A stretch of DNA of 64,000 nt, taken from Leptospira fluminis (lineage in GTDB: Bacteria; Spirochaetota; Leptospiria; Leptospirales; Leptospiraceae). The notes under the pieces were generated by a model, which was not told the DNA's origin, did not search any database, and saw only the letters and a list, made by a program, of their open reading frames with translations. Position numbers and translations under genes: made by a program. Each line of letters begins with the position of its first letter. Positions within the stretch are counted from its first letter, which is position 1. Positions 44,870-54,013 of this stretch are shown here, piece by piece. The stretch is from the NCBI RefSeq assembly GCF_004771275.1, contig NZ_RQEV01000012.1, forward strand, positions 124,001 through 188,000, given 5' to 3'.

Positions 44870-46056
44870 GGATCGGAATCTGGTGGTATCAGGAATCTTG
44901 GGGAGGAGTGGATACGCATTTACTCGCTTTGCTTTCCCATTGGCCGGGAGAAGATCAGTTCGTAATCATTCACAATGAAGACAACGAAGGACTCAAAAGA
45001 ATTCGGAACGACCTCTCGGCTATTCCGAGAGTTTCCTTCCACTCCGTCAAAACAAGCAAAAGATACTTCGGTTTGTTCGGTAGAATCGTTTCCTATTTCT
45101 TTCTGCCTTTAACGTTCGCATTCCAGATTTTGCGGGGAATCTGGATTTTGAAACGGGTCGGTCGGATCGACGCTTTTCTTTGTACGAACGGGAATTACCC
45201 CGGCGCTTGGAGCGGATTGGCCGCATTACGTTCCGCTAAATTTCTAAAAATTTCCAAACGGATGCTTTTGATACATCATGAGGCCCAGCCAAGAAGAGTT
45301 TTCTTGAATACTTTCGAAAATTTGATAGATATGTCTGTACAAAAATCCGCCACGGATCTCATTTGCGTCTCTCTCGCCACTCGAAAAACCATCATTGACC
45401 GCCGTGGGTTCAATACGGAAATGAATCCTATCCGAGTCATTCACAACGGGATTTTATTCGGCGAAGTCGCTTACGATAAAAAAGTCGATCTACGCAAAAC
45501 ATTCAATATTCCTAAAACGGAATTTCTTATCGGAATTTTGGGCCGGATAGAAAGATATAAAGGACACGAGGATCTGATTCTAGGATTGTCCGAACTTCAC
45601 GATTCCGAAAAAAGAAAGATTCGTTTAATGTTCGTAGGATCGGGGGAAGAGATCGAATTGGGTCGGCTGACAAATTTGGCCATCGCGTCCGGTATCCAAG
45701 ACAGGATTACGTTTTGCGGTTATATTCCGGGAAATCCGACGTCAATCGTCGCGCAACTAGATCTGCTGGCCATGTTGACCAAGGATTTCGAAGGATTCGG
45801 GTATACGATCGCGGAAGCTATGTCTGCGGGCACTCCCGTTCTTGCCACTAGAGTGGGAGCGGTCGAAGAGTTCGTTTCGGACGAATTCGCAAAATTGGTT
45901 CCTCCGGAGTCTCCGTCTTCCATCGCAGACGCCTTATCCGAGTTTCTTAAGAATCGGAAAAGTTTCTTACATCGGGCGAAGAAGTCTAAAAATCATATTC
46001 GCTCCTTTTCCGCCGAGATGATGGCGAAGCGGTTTCATCGATTATTAACGACCTAG
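44866..46056 (+). CDS. Glycosyltransferase family 4 (GT-B)
   Basis: A 396-residue glycosyltransferase. ILGRIERYKGHEDLI (about residues 224-238) and the donor-binding motif EGFGYTIAEAMSAGTPVLA (about 305-323, with the E-x7-E pair) are typical of GT4. TTG at 44866 overlaps the upstream stop (TTGA). The sugar it transfers is unknown. Confidence 0.83.
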   Translation: MRIGIWWYQESWGGVDTHLLALLSHWPGEDQFVIIHNEDNEGLKRIRNDLSAIPRVSFHSVKTSKRYFGLFGRIVSYFFLPLTFAFQILRGIWILKRVGRIDAFLCTNGNYPGAWSGLAALRSAKFLKISKRMLLIHHEAQPRRVFLNTFENLIDMSVQKSATDLICVSLATRKTIIDRRGFNTEMNPIRVIHNGILFGEVAYDKKVDLRKTFNIPKTEFLIGILGRIERYKGHEDLILGLSELHDSEKRKIRLMFVGSGEEIELGRLTNLAIASGIQDRITFCGYIPGNPTSIVAQLDLLAMLTKDFEGFGYTIAEAMSAGTPVLATRVGAVEEFVSDEFAKLVPPESPSSIADALSEFLKNRKSFLHRAKKSKNHIRSFSAEMMAKRFHRLLTT

Positions 46057-46064
46057 AGGAAAAA

Positions 46065-46610
46065 ATGAAACTGAATTTAGGGGCGGGTTCTGACGTGATC
46101 GAAGGTTGGGTAAACCACGATATCGCCGAATTACCGGGAATTTCCGTTGTGCACGATCTCAATATTCGACCTTGGCCTTGGAAGGACGGAAGCGTGGACG
46201 AGATAAAAGCGTACGACGTTTTGGAACATCTCGATCATTTTCTGGTTTCCATGGAGGAGATTTGGAGAATCCTTTCTCCCAAGGGAAGATTGTCGCTTAG
46301 CGTACCTTACTATAATAGCTGGTGCGCCGCCGCGGATCCTACGCATAAACGCGGATTTCACGAATTAACATTCCAATTCTTCGATCCGGATTCGGTGTAC
46401 TGTAAGGAGCGCCCTTATTATACTAAGGCGCGTTTTAGAATCGTAAAGGAAACTTTTGTTCTTTCTCCGTTTAGTCCTTATCTATCCGTTCCCGGTCTGT
46501 CCGAACGTCAAGTCAGCGGAAAGTATAAGAAAAAGATAATCGGACTTATCGGAAATTATTTTATAAGCAATTTGATTTTGGATCTTCGGTATGTCTTGGA
46601 AAAGTGCTAA
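46065..46610 (+). CDS. Small SAM-dependent methyltransferase
   Basis: A 181-residue class I methyltransferase-like protein starting MKLNLGAGSDVIEGWVNHD, the typical opening of sugar-locus methyltransferases, with AYDVLEHLDHF and the IWRILSPKGRL block. A GAGGAAAA ribosome site precedes it. It probably methylates a sugar of the repeat unit. Confidence 0.78.
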   Translation: MKLNLGAGSDVIEGWVNHDIAELPGISVVHDLNIRPWPWKDGSVDEIKAYDVLEHLDHFLVSMEEIWRILSPKGRLSLSVPYYNSWCAAADPTHKRGFHELTFQFFDPDSVYCKERPYYTKARFRIVKETFVLSPFSPYLSVPGLSERQVSGKYKKKIIGLIGNYFISNLILDLRYVLEKC

Positions 46611-46667
46611 GGAAGCCGGAATCGAAAAGATAAACCGAGTGTTCGGGTAGATAACAAGCAGGTAGAG

Positions 46668-47432
46668 ATGAAAGCTGTGATACTTTGCGGGGGGTTGGGG
46701 ACTCGTCTCAGCGAAGAGACGACGGTAAAGCCTAAACCGATGGTTGAAATAGGAGGAAGACCTATTTTATGGCACGTAATGAAAATATATGAGAGATACG
46801 GTATCAATGATTTCGTACTCGCTCTCGGCTATAAAGGAGAGGTAATTAAGGATTATTTTTTGAATTATCATGCAAGAATGAGCGATCTGACGGTCCAGCT
46901 TAAGACCGGTTCCGTGCAATATTCCAATCCGACTGCGGAAGATTGGAAGGTAACCTTAATGGAGACGGGGCCGAATACCTTGACCGGCGGAAGGCTTCTT
47001 CGCCTCAAAAATCTATTGGAAAAAGAAGGTACGTTTCTACTTACCTACGGCGACGGAGTCTCCAACGTCGACATATCGTCATTGATTCGATTCCACAAAT
47101 CGCATGGGAAAATCGCAACGGTAACAGCGGTTCGTCCTCCCGCAAGATTCGGGGGTATGGGAATTCAGGCAGGAGCGGTGAAGGAATTTAAGGAAAAGCC
47201 GCAGACGGGCGAGGGTTGGATCAACGGCGGTTTTTTCGTTTTCGAATCCAAGATCTTCAACTATCTTGCCGATGATTCCACGATTCTGGAACAGGAGCCG
47301 CTTGAGAATCTGGTAAAGGACGATCAACTAATGGCCTACGAGCATACTGGCTATTGGCAGTGTATGGATACGGTTCGTGATAGGGATACTTTACAGAATC
47401 TTTATGTTTCCGGTCGAGCACCTTGGGTTTGA
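46668..47432 (+). CDS. rfbF: Glucose-1-phosphate cytidylyltransferase
   Basis: A 254-residue enzyme converting glucose 1-phosphate and CTP to CDP-glucose. ILCGGLGTRLSEETTVKPKP at the N-terminus, YGDGVSNVD and CMDTVRDRDTLQ at the C-terminus are RfbF signatures. CDP-glucose normally goes to RfbG (4,6-dehydratase) on the way to 3,6-dideoxyhexoses, but RfbG and RfbH are not seen in the window. Confidence 0.92.
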   Translation: MKAVILCGGLGTRLSEETTVKPKPMVEIGGRPILWHVMKIYERYGINDFVLALGYKGEVIKDYFLNYHARMSDLTVQLKTGSVQYSNPTAEDWKVTLMETGPNTLTGGRLLRLKNLLEKEGTFLLTYGDGVSNVDISSLIRFHKSHGKIATVTAVRPPARFGGMGIQAGAVKEFKEKPQTGEGWINGGFFVFESKIFNYLADDSTILEQEPLENLVKDDQLMAYEHTGYWQCMDTVRDRDTLQNLYVSGRAPWV

Positions 47433-47463
47433 TAGAATCAGCTAAATCACTTTGGATCATAGA

Positions 47464-48516
47464 ATGAAAATTTTAATCACTGGCAATTTGGGTTATATAG
47501 GCCCGGTATTGGTCGAACATTTACGAAAGGAAAAATCCGATTTACAGTTGGCGGGTTTTGATACCGGGTTTTTTACTACCAACCTGATTCGGAATGAAAT
47601 TCTTCCCGAGATTGCGATGGACATCCAATATTTCGGAGACGTAAGGAAATTTCCGGAGGAAATTCTGAAAGGTGTGCATTCGATTGTTTATCTCTCCGCA
47701 ATTTCCAACGATCCTATGGGTAAGGAATTCGAAGCTGTCACGGAAAGTATTAACGCGCGATGCGCCGTAGATTTGGCGAAAATTGCGAAGAGAAACGGCG
47801 TAACGCACTTTGTCTTTGCTTCTAGCTGTAGCGTATACGGGTTTGCCGAAGGGGGCGCCAAAGACGAAGACTCGGCTTTGAATCCGTTAACCGCTTATGC
47901 ACGTTCGAAAATCGAAGCGGAAAATCTCTTACAGGAATTGGCGGACCAAAAGTTTATCATTACCGCTCACAGATTCGCCACCGCCTGCGGTTTCAGTCCC
48001 CGTTTAAGGTTGGATTTAGTTCTGAACGATTTTGTAGCCAGCGCCTGCACCGCCAAACGGATCAATATATTAAGTGACGGAACGCCTTGGAGACCATTGA
48101 TTCACGTAAAAGATATGGCCAAAGCGATAGAATGGTCGATATCACGGCCTTATTCTAACGGTGGCGCTTTTCTATCCGTAAATACGGGAGCTAATTCTTG
48201 GAACTTTCAAGTAAAGGATCTTGCGGTTGAGGTTGCGAAAATTATCGGAAATGTCGATGTTTCGATCAATAGTAGTGCTCCACCTGACAATCGATCTTAT
48301 CGAGTGAATTTCGATAAATTTTCCACCTTAGCGCCGCAATTCGTCCCGCAAATGGATTTGGCCAAAACGATCGAAGAAATTTACGCTGGTCTTCGAGAGG
48401 CGAACTTTACGGATTCTGATTTTAGAAATTCAACATTCATGAGATTGAACAAATTGAAACAACTAAAAAGCTCCGGGTTGGTGGATGAACATCTTTATTG
48501 GAGGAGGCATACTTGA
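47464..48516 (+). CDS. NAD-dependent epimerase/dehydratase (SDR)
   Basis: A 350-residue extended SDR. The NAD motif is GNLGYIGPVL, the catalytic motif is YARSK after ASSCSVYG. ATG 47464 is preferred over an in-frame TTG at 47452. It is a paralogue of the SDR at 15833. Between rfbF and an RfbC-like gene it may act on a CDP-sugar, possibly replacing RfbG, though it lacks the sequence of that family. Substrate unknown. Confidence 0.75.
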   Translation: MKILITGNLGYIGPVLVEHLRKEKSDLQLAGFDTGFFTTNLIRNEILPEIAMDIQYFGDVRKFPEEILKGVHSIVYLSAISNDPMGKEFEAVTESINARCAVDLAKIAKRNGVTHFVFASSCSVYGFAEGGAKDEDSALNPLTAYARSKIEAENLLQELADQKFIITAHRFATACGFSPRLRLDLVLNDFVASACTAKRINILSDGTPWRPLIHVKDMAKAIEWSISRPYSNGGAFLSVNTGANSWNFQVKDLAVEVAKIIGNVDVSINSSAPPDNRSYRVNFDKFSTLAPQFVPQMDLAKTIEEIYAGLREANFTDSDFRNSTFMRLNKLKQLKSSGLVDEHLYWRRHT

Positions 48517-49058
48517 AGTTTAATGAAACACCTTTGAAAGGCGCATATACGATCGATTTGGAAAAGAAAGGAGACGACCGAGGATTTTTTGCAAGAATGT
48601 TTTGTGCCAACGAGTTCCAAGAATTGGGATTGGATTTTTCGGTCGTGCAAGTCAATAATTCTTTAAGCGACTTGAAAGGGACCTTGAGAGGAATGCATTA
48701 TCAGTTGGAACCGTACGCAGAAAGTAAAATCGTGCGGTGTATTAAAGGATCTTTATACGATATAATCCTGGATCTACGCAAAGATTCCCTTACATTCGGA
48801 AAATGGTTCGGAGCGGAGTTGAGCGAGGAAAATCGAAAAATGATGTTCGTTCCGAAAGGGTTTGCTCACGGTTTTATCACTCTTCGTGATGGTGTAGAGG
48901 CAATTTATTTCGTGACGAATTTCTATAATCAGGAAGCTGAGAGGGGAGTTCGTTGGAACGATAAAAGATTCGGAATAGAATGGCCGCTGGAACCGAAGGT
49001 CTTATCCGAGAAAGACAAGCTCTGGCCTGACTTCGACCCTACGATTCATTTAAAGTAA
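48513..49058 (+). CDS. rfbC: dTDP-4-dehydrorhamnose 3,5-epimerase-like cupin
   Basis: A 181-residue RmlC-family epimerase. LRGMHYQ supplies the catalytic His, ILDLRKDS the Asp partner, and YNQEAERGVRWND the C-terminal signature. TTG 48513 lies five bases after a GGAGGAGG ribosome site and overlaps the upstream stop (TTGA), so it is taken as start instead of TTG 48498. No RmlA, RmlB or RmlD is nearby, so the substrate may be a CDP-keto sugar. Confidence 0.85.
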   Translation: MKFNETPLKGAYTIDLEKKGDDRGFFARMFCANEFQELGLDFSVVQVNNSLSDLKGTLRGMHYQLEPYAESKIVRCIKGSLYDIILDLRKDSLTFGKWFGAELSEENRKMMFVPKGFAHGFITLRDGVEAIYFVTNFYNQEAERGVRWNDKRFGIEWPLEPKVLSEKDKLWPDFDPTIHLK

Positions 49059-49112
49059 GAAATCGCCCGAAAAGATACAAAATTCGAGGAATCAAAGGCT
49101 TTAAAAATAAAT

Positions 49113-50258
49113 ATGTCGAACGATAAAAAATCGAAATTAATCCGTCTCTCCAAATCATGTTTGAGCGAGAGCGAAAAGAGAGCCGTTATACGGGTGCTGG
49201 ATCACGAATTCTTGGGAATGGGCGCCGAAGTTAAGGAATTTGAAGATCGGTTGAGCGACTATTTTCAAAGACCTGCGGTCTGTGTAGTGAACGGAACAGC
49301 GGCGCTTCATTTGGCCGTGCAAGCTTGTCAAATCGGCCCCGGTGATGAGGTATTAGTTCCGTCATTGACGTATGTCGCCTCATATCAGGCGATATCTGCC
49401 ACGGGAGCTTGTCCTGTTTCATGCGAAGTTGATCCGGAAGATTGTCTCTTGGATCTTTCCGACGCTGCTAGGCGAATTTCTTCCAAAACAAAAGCGGTTA
49501 TGCCGGTGCATTATTCCGGCGGAGTCGGAAACTTGGAAGCGGTCTACAAATTCGCCGAACAACATGGGTTACGCGTAATCGAAGATGCTGCTCACGCGTT
49601 CGGTACGGTTCATAAAGGAAAAAGGATCGGATCATACGGGGATATCGTTTGTTTCAGTTTTGACGGAATCAAAAATATCACCAGCGGAGAAGGCGGCTGT
49701 GTAGTAACGAGTGATGAGGCGATTTTAACTCGGATCCGAGATGCGCGTCTTTTAGGAGTGGAGAAGGATAGCGATAAACGTTTTGCCGGACAGAGAAGCT
49801 GGGAGTTCGACGTCGGTGCCCAAGGTTGGCGATATCATATGAGCAATATCATGGCAGCCATCGGTATCGAGCAATTGAAGAGATTTCCAGAGTTCTCAAC
49901 GAAAAGGAAAGAACTAGCGAAATTATACGATTCCTTATTAAAGAATGCTAAAAGAATCAAGACTTTAAATAGAGATTATGATTCGGTTGTGCCTCATATT
50001 TATCCGATTCGTATCGGCGACTTACCGGACCGGGAGGCTTTAAGAAAAAGATTACTCGATTACGGAATACAGACCGGCTTGCATTATCAACCCAATCATC
50101 AATTAAGTTTTTATGCTTCGGGTTCTGCTCCTGCTCTACCGGTGACCGAAAAAATATACTCCGAGCTTCTGACTCTTCCTCTTCATCCGGATTTGGATGA
50201 AGAGGATGTTCGATACGTATCCGAGATGCTTATCAAAGAGTTGAATCATGTCGGCTAA
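49113..50258 (+). CDS. DegT/DnrJ/EryC1 sugar aminotransferase
   Basis: A 381-residue PLP aminotransferase. NGTAALHLA, VEDAAHAFG and SFDGIKNITSGEGG (catalytic Lys retained) are conserved. It probably aminates the 4-keto (or 3-keto) product of the RfbF/SDR/RfbC set, giving a CDP- or dTDP-amino sugar. It is co-transcribed and overlaps the next gene by 11 bases. Confidence 0.83.
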   Translation: MSNDKKSKLIRLSKSCLSESEKRAVIRVLDHEFLGMGAEVKEFEDRLSDYFQRPAVCVVNGTAALHLAVQACQIGPGDEVLVPSLTYVASYQAISATGACPVSCEVDPEDCLLDLSDAARRISSKTKAVMPVHYSGGVGNLEAVYKFAEQHGLRVIEDAAHAFGTVHKGKRIGSYGDIVCFSFDGIKNITSGEGGCVVTSDEAILTRIRDARLLGVEKDSDKRFAGQRSWEFDVGAQGWRYHMSNIMAAIGIEQLKRFPEFSTKRKELAKLYDSLLKNAKRIKTLNRDYDSVVPHIYPIRIGDLPDREALRKRLLDYGIQTGLHYQPNHQLSFYASGSAPALPVTEKIYSELLTLPLHPDLDEEDVRYVSEMLIKELNHVG

Positions 50259-51189
50259 CGGAAGGGGCACAAAAGAGGCTCCCTTCGTCAGCGTTATAAT
50301 GAATTGTTATAATAGCGAGCAATATCTTAGGGAAGCGATAGATTCCGTTTATGCGCAAACGTATCAGAATTGGGAAATTATTTTTTGGGATAACGCTTCC
50401 ACGGATTCTAGCGCAGCAATCGCGAAAAGCTACGATTCTCGGCTTAAATACCATTCGGGAACTGAAACCGTGCCATTGGGAGCCGCCCGGAACAAAGCGA
50501 TCGAGAAAGCTTCCGGCGAATTGATCGCTTTTCTGGATTGCGACGATCTTTGGTATCCGGAGAAATTAGAAAAGCAAGTTCCCTTATTCAAAGATACCGA
50601 AGTATCGTTAGTTTACTGCGATACTCTGTTCTTTAATTCGAACGGTTACCGAAAGCGTTTGTATTCCGGAACAAAGGCTTATACCGGGTATTGTTTTTCC
50701 AGATTGTTATCTCGTTATTTTTTATCAATGGAAACGATTATCCTCCGGAAAGAATCCTTGAAGAACCTGGATTATTGGTTCGACGAGCGTTTTAATATGA
50801 TAGAGGAAGCGGACTTGTTCAGACGGGTCGCAATGACTGGCAAGTTGGCTATGGTTGACGAAGTTCTATCGATGTGGAGAATACATTCCAACAGTTGGAC
50901 TTGGAAAAAGACCGAACTCGTTTGGATTGAAACTCGAATGATGCTGGAAACATACGGAAGAAAGTATGAAGACTTTTTCAAACGTTACGCGAAAGAGGTC
51001 GAAATTTTGACGGAAGGAATCGTAAGGGAAGAGGCGGTCTTTTTAATCAAAAACGGCGACATCGAAAAAGCACGGCAAAAACTGAAAGCCAACCATTCCT
51101 CGTTTAAAAACAGACTACTCTACTTTTCACTTCTCTTGCCGGAATCTTGGCGGATATCTTTGTTAAGGTTAAAAGGAAAGATTCTTTAA
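50248..51189 (+). CDS. Glycosyltransferase family 2
   Basis: A 313-residue GT-A enzyme. VSVIMNCYNSEQYLREAIDS, WDNASTDSS and the metal-binding FLDCDDLWYP (D-x-D, here DCDD) are typical of GT2. It adds a sugar to the growing repeat unit on the cytoplasmic face. Donor unknown. Confidence 0.88.
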   Translation: MSANGRGTKEAPFVSVIMNCYNSEQYLREAIDSVYAQTYQNWEIIFWDNASTDSSAAIAKSYDSRLKYHSGTETVPLGAARNKAIEKASGELIAFLDCDDLWYPEKLEKQVPLFKDTEVSLVYCDTLFFNSNGYRKRLYSGTKAYTGYCFSRLLSRYFLSMETIILRKESLKNLDYWFDERFNMIEEADLFRRVAMTGKLAMVDEVLSMWRIHSNSWTWKKTELVWIETRMMLETYGRKYEDFFKRYAKEVEILTEGIVREEAVFLIKNGDIEKARQKLKANHSSFKNRLLYFSLLLPESWRISLLRLKGKIL

Positions 51190-51200
51190 TCCGCTTTAAC

Positions 51201-53114
51201 ATGCAGTTACTCTTGCACAAGAATGCGAAATATCGCCCGGATATCGACGGATTACGGGCGGTCGCAGTCTTACTTGTAGTCGGATTTCATGCATTTCCGG
51301 AATACGTTTCCGGCGGATTTATCGGCGTCGATGTCTTTTTTGTAATATCCGGATTTTTAATTTCTGGTATTATTTTCGATCAGTTGAATGAAGAAAGATT
51401 CAGTTTAAAGGATTTTTACTCGAGACGAATCAACCGTCTTTTCCCCGCATTGATAGTCGTACTGGTCTGTTGTGGCATTTTCGGATGGTTTATTCTTCTG
51501 CCTGCCGAATATAAGAATTTAGGAAAGCATACATTTGGGGGATCTTTCTTTTTATCAAATATTTTCTTATGGCGGGAAGCCGGATATTTTGATAGCGGTT
51601 CTTCCGAGAAGCCTTTATTGCATCTTTGGTCTTTGGGAATCGAAGAACAATTTTACATTTTATGGCCGTTCTTATTGATGTTCGTTTGGAAAAAGTCTAA
51701 ACGCAAACTGGAATTGATTGTTGCCCTTTTTTTGATCTCTTTTTTGTTCGAGATAGGCATTACAAAAAGTCATCCGGTCGCCGCATTTTATTCTCCTCTT
51801 GCACGTTTTTGGGAGTTGTTTCTTGGAGCGGTATTGGCGGCCGCTATTAGAAGCGATGCCTATAAACATTGGATTATTTCCCCTCGATTTCTGTCTTTGA
51901 TCGGATTGGGGTTGATTTTTTCTTCTGCATTTTTACTGAACGAAAAAAGTGTGTTTCCCGGTTGGCGGGCTATATTTCCTTCTTTAGGAGCCGTTTTCGT
52001 TATTTCCGATTTGAATCGATCGTGGTTGAATAGGAATATATTGTCGAATAAGATGTTCGTATTTATCGGTTTGATAAGTTTTCCCATATATCTCTGGCAC
52101 TGGCCAATATTATCTTTTGTGCATATATTAGAGGGACAAACTCCGACAATTTTAGTTAGAACGATCTGTGTGTTTTTAAGCCTATTTTTCGCCGTACTGA
52201 CGTATCGGTATATCGAATCGCCGCTGCGTATCGACAGACGTTTCACTGTACCTTTGATTTGTGTGATGATCGTTCTGGGAGGATTCGGTTTTTATACGTT
52301 TCGAGTCTCAGGGTTAGCGTTGGGAAAAAAGGAAATAGGAGCTGTCCGGGAAATTGCGGCGGCGATCGGAGATCGGGATTATCCACAAACTTCCGAAGAA
52401 GGAAAGTTGCAGCTGAATTCCCTTTCGGGGAGATCGGAAGCCGCAGTCTTATTTCTCGGCGATAGTCATATGGAACATTATTGGCCGCGTTTGAAGGAAA
52501 TTTATTCTTCATCGAAGCCGATTTTAAGTTCAACGTTTGCTACCTGTAATAGTTGTCCTTTCTTACCTAATTCTAGAATCTCGGGCGAAGGTACGGATTG
52601 CGGTCGCATTTACAATGAAAGTATTAAGATGGCCCGAGAATCGAAATATGTTAAAATAGCGTTCAGTTCTTATTGGGACGGTTACGAGAAGGAGTTTGTC
52701 AATAGTGAATCGATTCGGGCCTTTGGTGAGGACATTCGATCTCTGGTGAAAATGAATAAGGACGTTTACGTTCTTCTCTCTAGCCCTGCGGACAGCCACC
52801 TAGATCCGAAACTCTTAATAAATCCTCGTTACGATTGGTTATTCGGTCGTGGAAAAATATCCGATAAAGCCGATCCGATCGACAAAACCCGTTTGATCTC
52901 TAAAAACTCTTCGATTAGCAAGGATTTAGCGGAGGTAATAGAGCGTAATGGAGGGACAGTTATCGACCCGTTCGAATATTTCTGCTCGAAGGATGTCTGT
53001 CCTAAATTGGACGGAGAGTTGCCGATTTATTCGGATAGCCACCATTTGCGTCCATTTTTTGTGATTCAAAAAGCGATCTTTTTGGACGAAATCGTTTTGA
53101 GTGGGGGAAGGTAG
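51201..53114 (+). CDS. OafA/YrhL-type O-acyltransferase with SGNH domain
   Basis: A 637-residue membrane enzyme. Residues 1-380 are the ten-helix acyltransferase-3 domain starting YRPDIDGLRAVAVLLVVGFH with the conserved R and H. Residues about 410-635 form a periplasmic SGNH hydrolase-like domain with GDSHMEHYW (catalytic Ser near 421) and DSHHLRP (Asp/His near 610). Such fusions O-acetylate O-antigen sugars after export. An open frame begins inside the previous gene; ATG 51201 after its stop gives the family start. The region is visibly AT-richer than its surroundings. Confidence 0.85.
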   Translation: MQLLLHKNAKYRPDIDGLRAVAVLLVVGFHAFPEYVSGGFIGVDVFFVISGFLISGIIFDQLNEERFSLKDFYSRRINRLFPALIVVLVCCGIFGWFILLPAEYKNLGKHTFGGSFFLSNIFLWREAGYFDSGSSEKPLLHLWSLGIEEQFYILWPFLLMFVWKKSKRKLELIVALFLISFLFEIGITKSHPVAAFYSPLARFWELFLGAVLAAAIRSDAYKHWIISPRFLSLIGLGLIFSSAFLLNEKSVFPGWRAIFPSLGAVFVISDLNRSWLNRNILSNKMFVFIGLISFPIYLWHWPILSFVHILEGQTPTILVRTICVFLSLFFAVLTYRYIESPLRIDRRFTVPLICVMIVLGGFGFYTFRVSGLALGKKEIGAVREIAAAIGDRDYPQTSEEGKLQLNSLSGRSEAAVLFLGDSHMEHYWPRLKEIYSSSKPILSSTFATCNSCPFLPNSRISGEGTDCGRIYNESIKMARESKYVKIAFSSYWDGYEKEFVNSESIRAFGEDIRSLVKMNKDVYVLLSSPADSHLDPKLLINPRYDWLFGRGKISDKADPIDKTRLISKNSSISKDLAEVIERNGGTVIDPFEYFCSKDVCPKLDGELPIYSDSHHLRPFFVIQKAIFLDEIVLSGGR

Positions 53115-53150
53115 CTTCCTTCTGATCAATTTTTAAAATATATTTAACGA

Positions 53151-54011
53151 ATGTCATTACCCCGCTATTTATTTGCGAATTCGTATTACATGTTCCGTTT
53201 TGCGAATTTTTTGTTTCAACCTTTGCTTTCGGGAGGATCGGCTCAGCTTCGTGTTCTGATCTGTCACGACGTTCCTCCGAATCATCTCGAACGATTCGAA
53301 TCCACGCTGAAACGGCTCGCAAAAAGTTGGGAATTCATAAGCCCGGAAGATTTTTCCGCCATGATCGACGGGCGAGTTCCTATAGTCGGTAGGAAACTTC
53401 TGCTCACTTTCGACGACGGTTTCTCTTCCAATCGGATCGTCGCCGAGTCCGTTCTGGATTCGATGGGAATCAAGGCTCTCTTTTTTATCGTATCCGATTT
53501 CGTAGGTCTGACGGATGCTTCGGAAATTAAGAGATTTATCGCCGAAAAAATCCATCCGGGACTCCTTCCGGATCGAATTCCGGATTCTTGGTCCAATATG
53601 GGATGGAAGGATCTTGAATTCCTCCTTAAAAAAGGGCATACCATCGGAGCACATACCAGGAACCATGCACGTCTCACTATGATCGAAGACGAAGCGAAAT
53701 TAATGGAGGAAATCGTTGGTTCGGGAGATAGATTGTCCAGGGAGCTCGGAACTCGTATCGACCACTTCGCTTATACTTTTGGAGATATAGATAGTTTTAA
53801 CGAAAGAGCTCTGGAGATTTCCAGGAAAAGATACAAGTACGTCTACTCTGGTCTGAGAGGTAATAATTTAAACGTAAAACCTTGGGCGATTTATCGGGAT
53901 GCGATGTCTCCGAACGATCCTCCGAATCTGATCGGCGCCTTTTTGGAAGGGGGAGCCGATTTGATATATCGTGGAAAAATGAGGAAATATTTAAGTTGGG
54001 GCGGCGCCTAA
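53151..54011 (+). CDS. Polysaccharide deacetylase (NodB-type)
   Basis: A 286-residue carbohydrate esterase 4 protein. The metal and catalytic motif LLTFDDGFSSN (Asp-Asp) and H-T-R-N-H in IGAHTRNH are present. CE4 enzymes remove N-acetyl groups from GlcNAc polymers or lipid-linked sugars; the short hydrophobic N-terminus suggests membrane association. It is followed two bases later by the PLP-FemAB fusion gene. Confidence 0.83.
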   Translation: MSLPRYLFANSYYMFRFANFLFQPLLSGGSAQLRVLICHDVPPNHLERFESTLKRLAKSWEFISPEDFSAMIDGRVPIVGRKLLLTFDDGFSSNRIVAESVLDSMGIKALFFIVSDFVGLTDASEIKRFIAEKIHPGLLPDRIPDSWSNMGWKDLEFLLKKGHTIGAHTRNHARLTMIEDEAKLMEEIVGSGDRLSRELGTRIDHFAYTFGDIDSFNERALEISRKRYKYVYSGLRGNNLNVKPWAIYRDAMSPNDPPNLIGAFLEGGADLIYRGKMRKYLSWGGA

Positions 54012-54013
54012 AC

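Noticed and set aside
53882..54013. Start of the PLP-FemAB fusion at 53882
   Set aside because: This part lies within the deacetylase gene in another frame and has no aminotransferase-like sequence; TTG 54014 is a better start.
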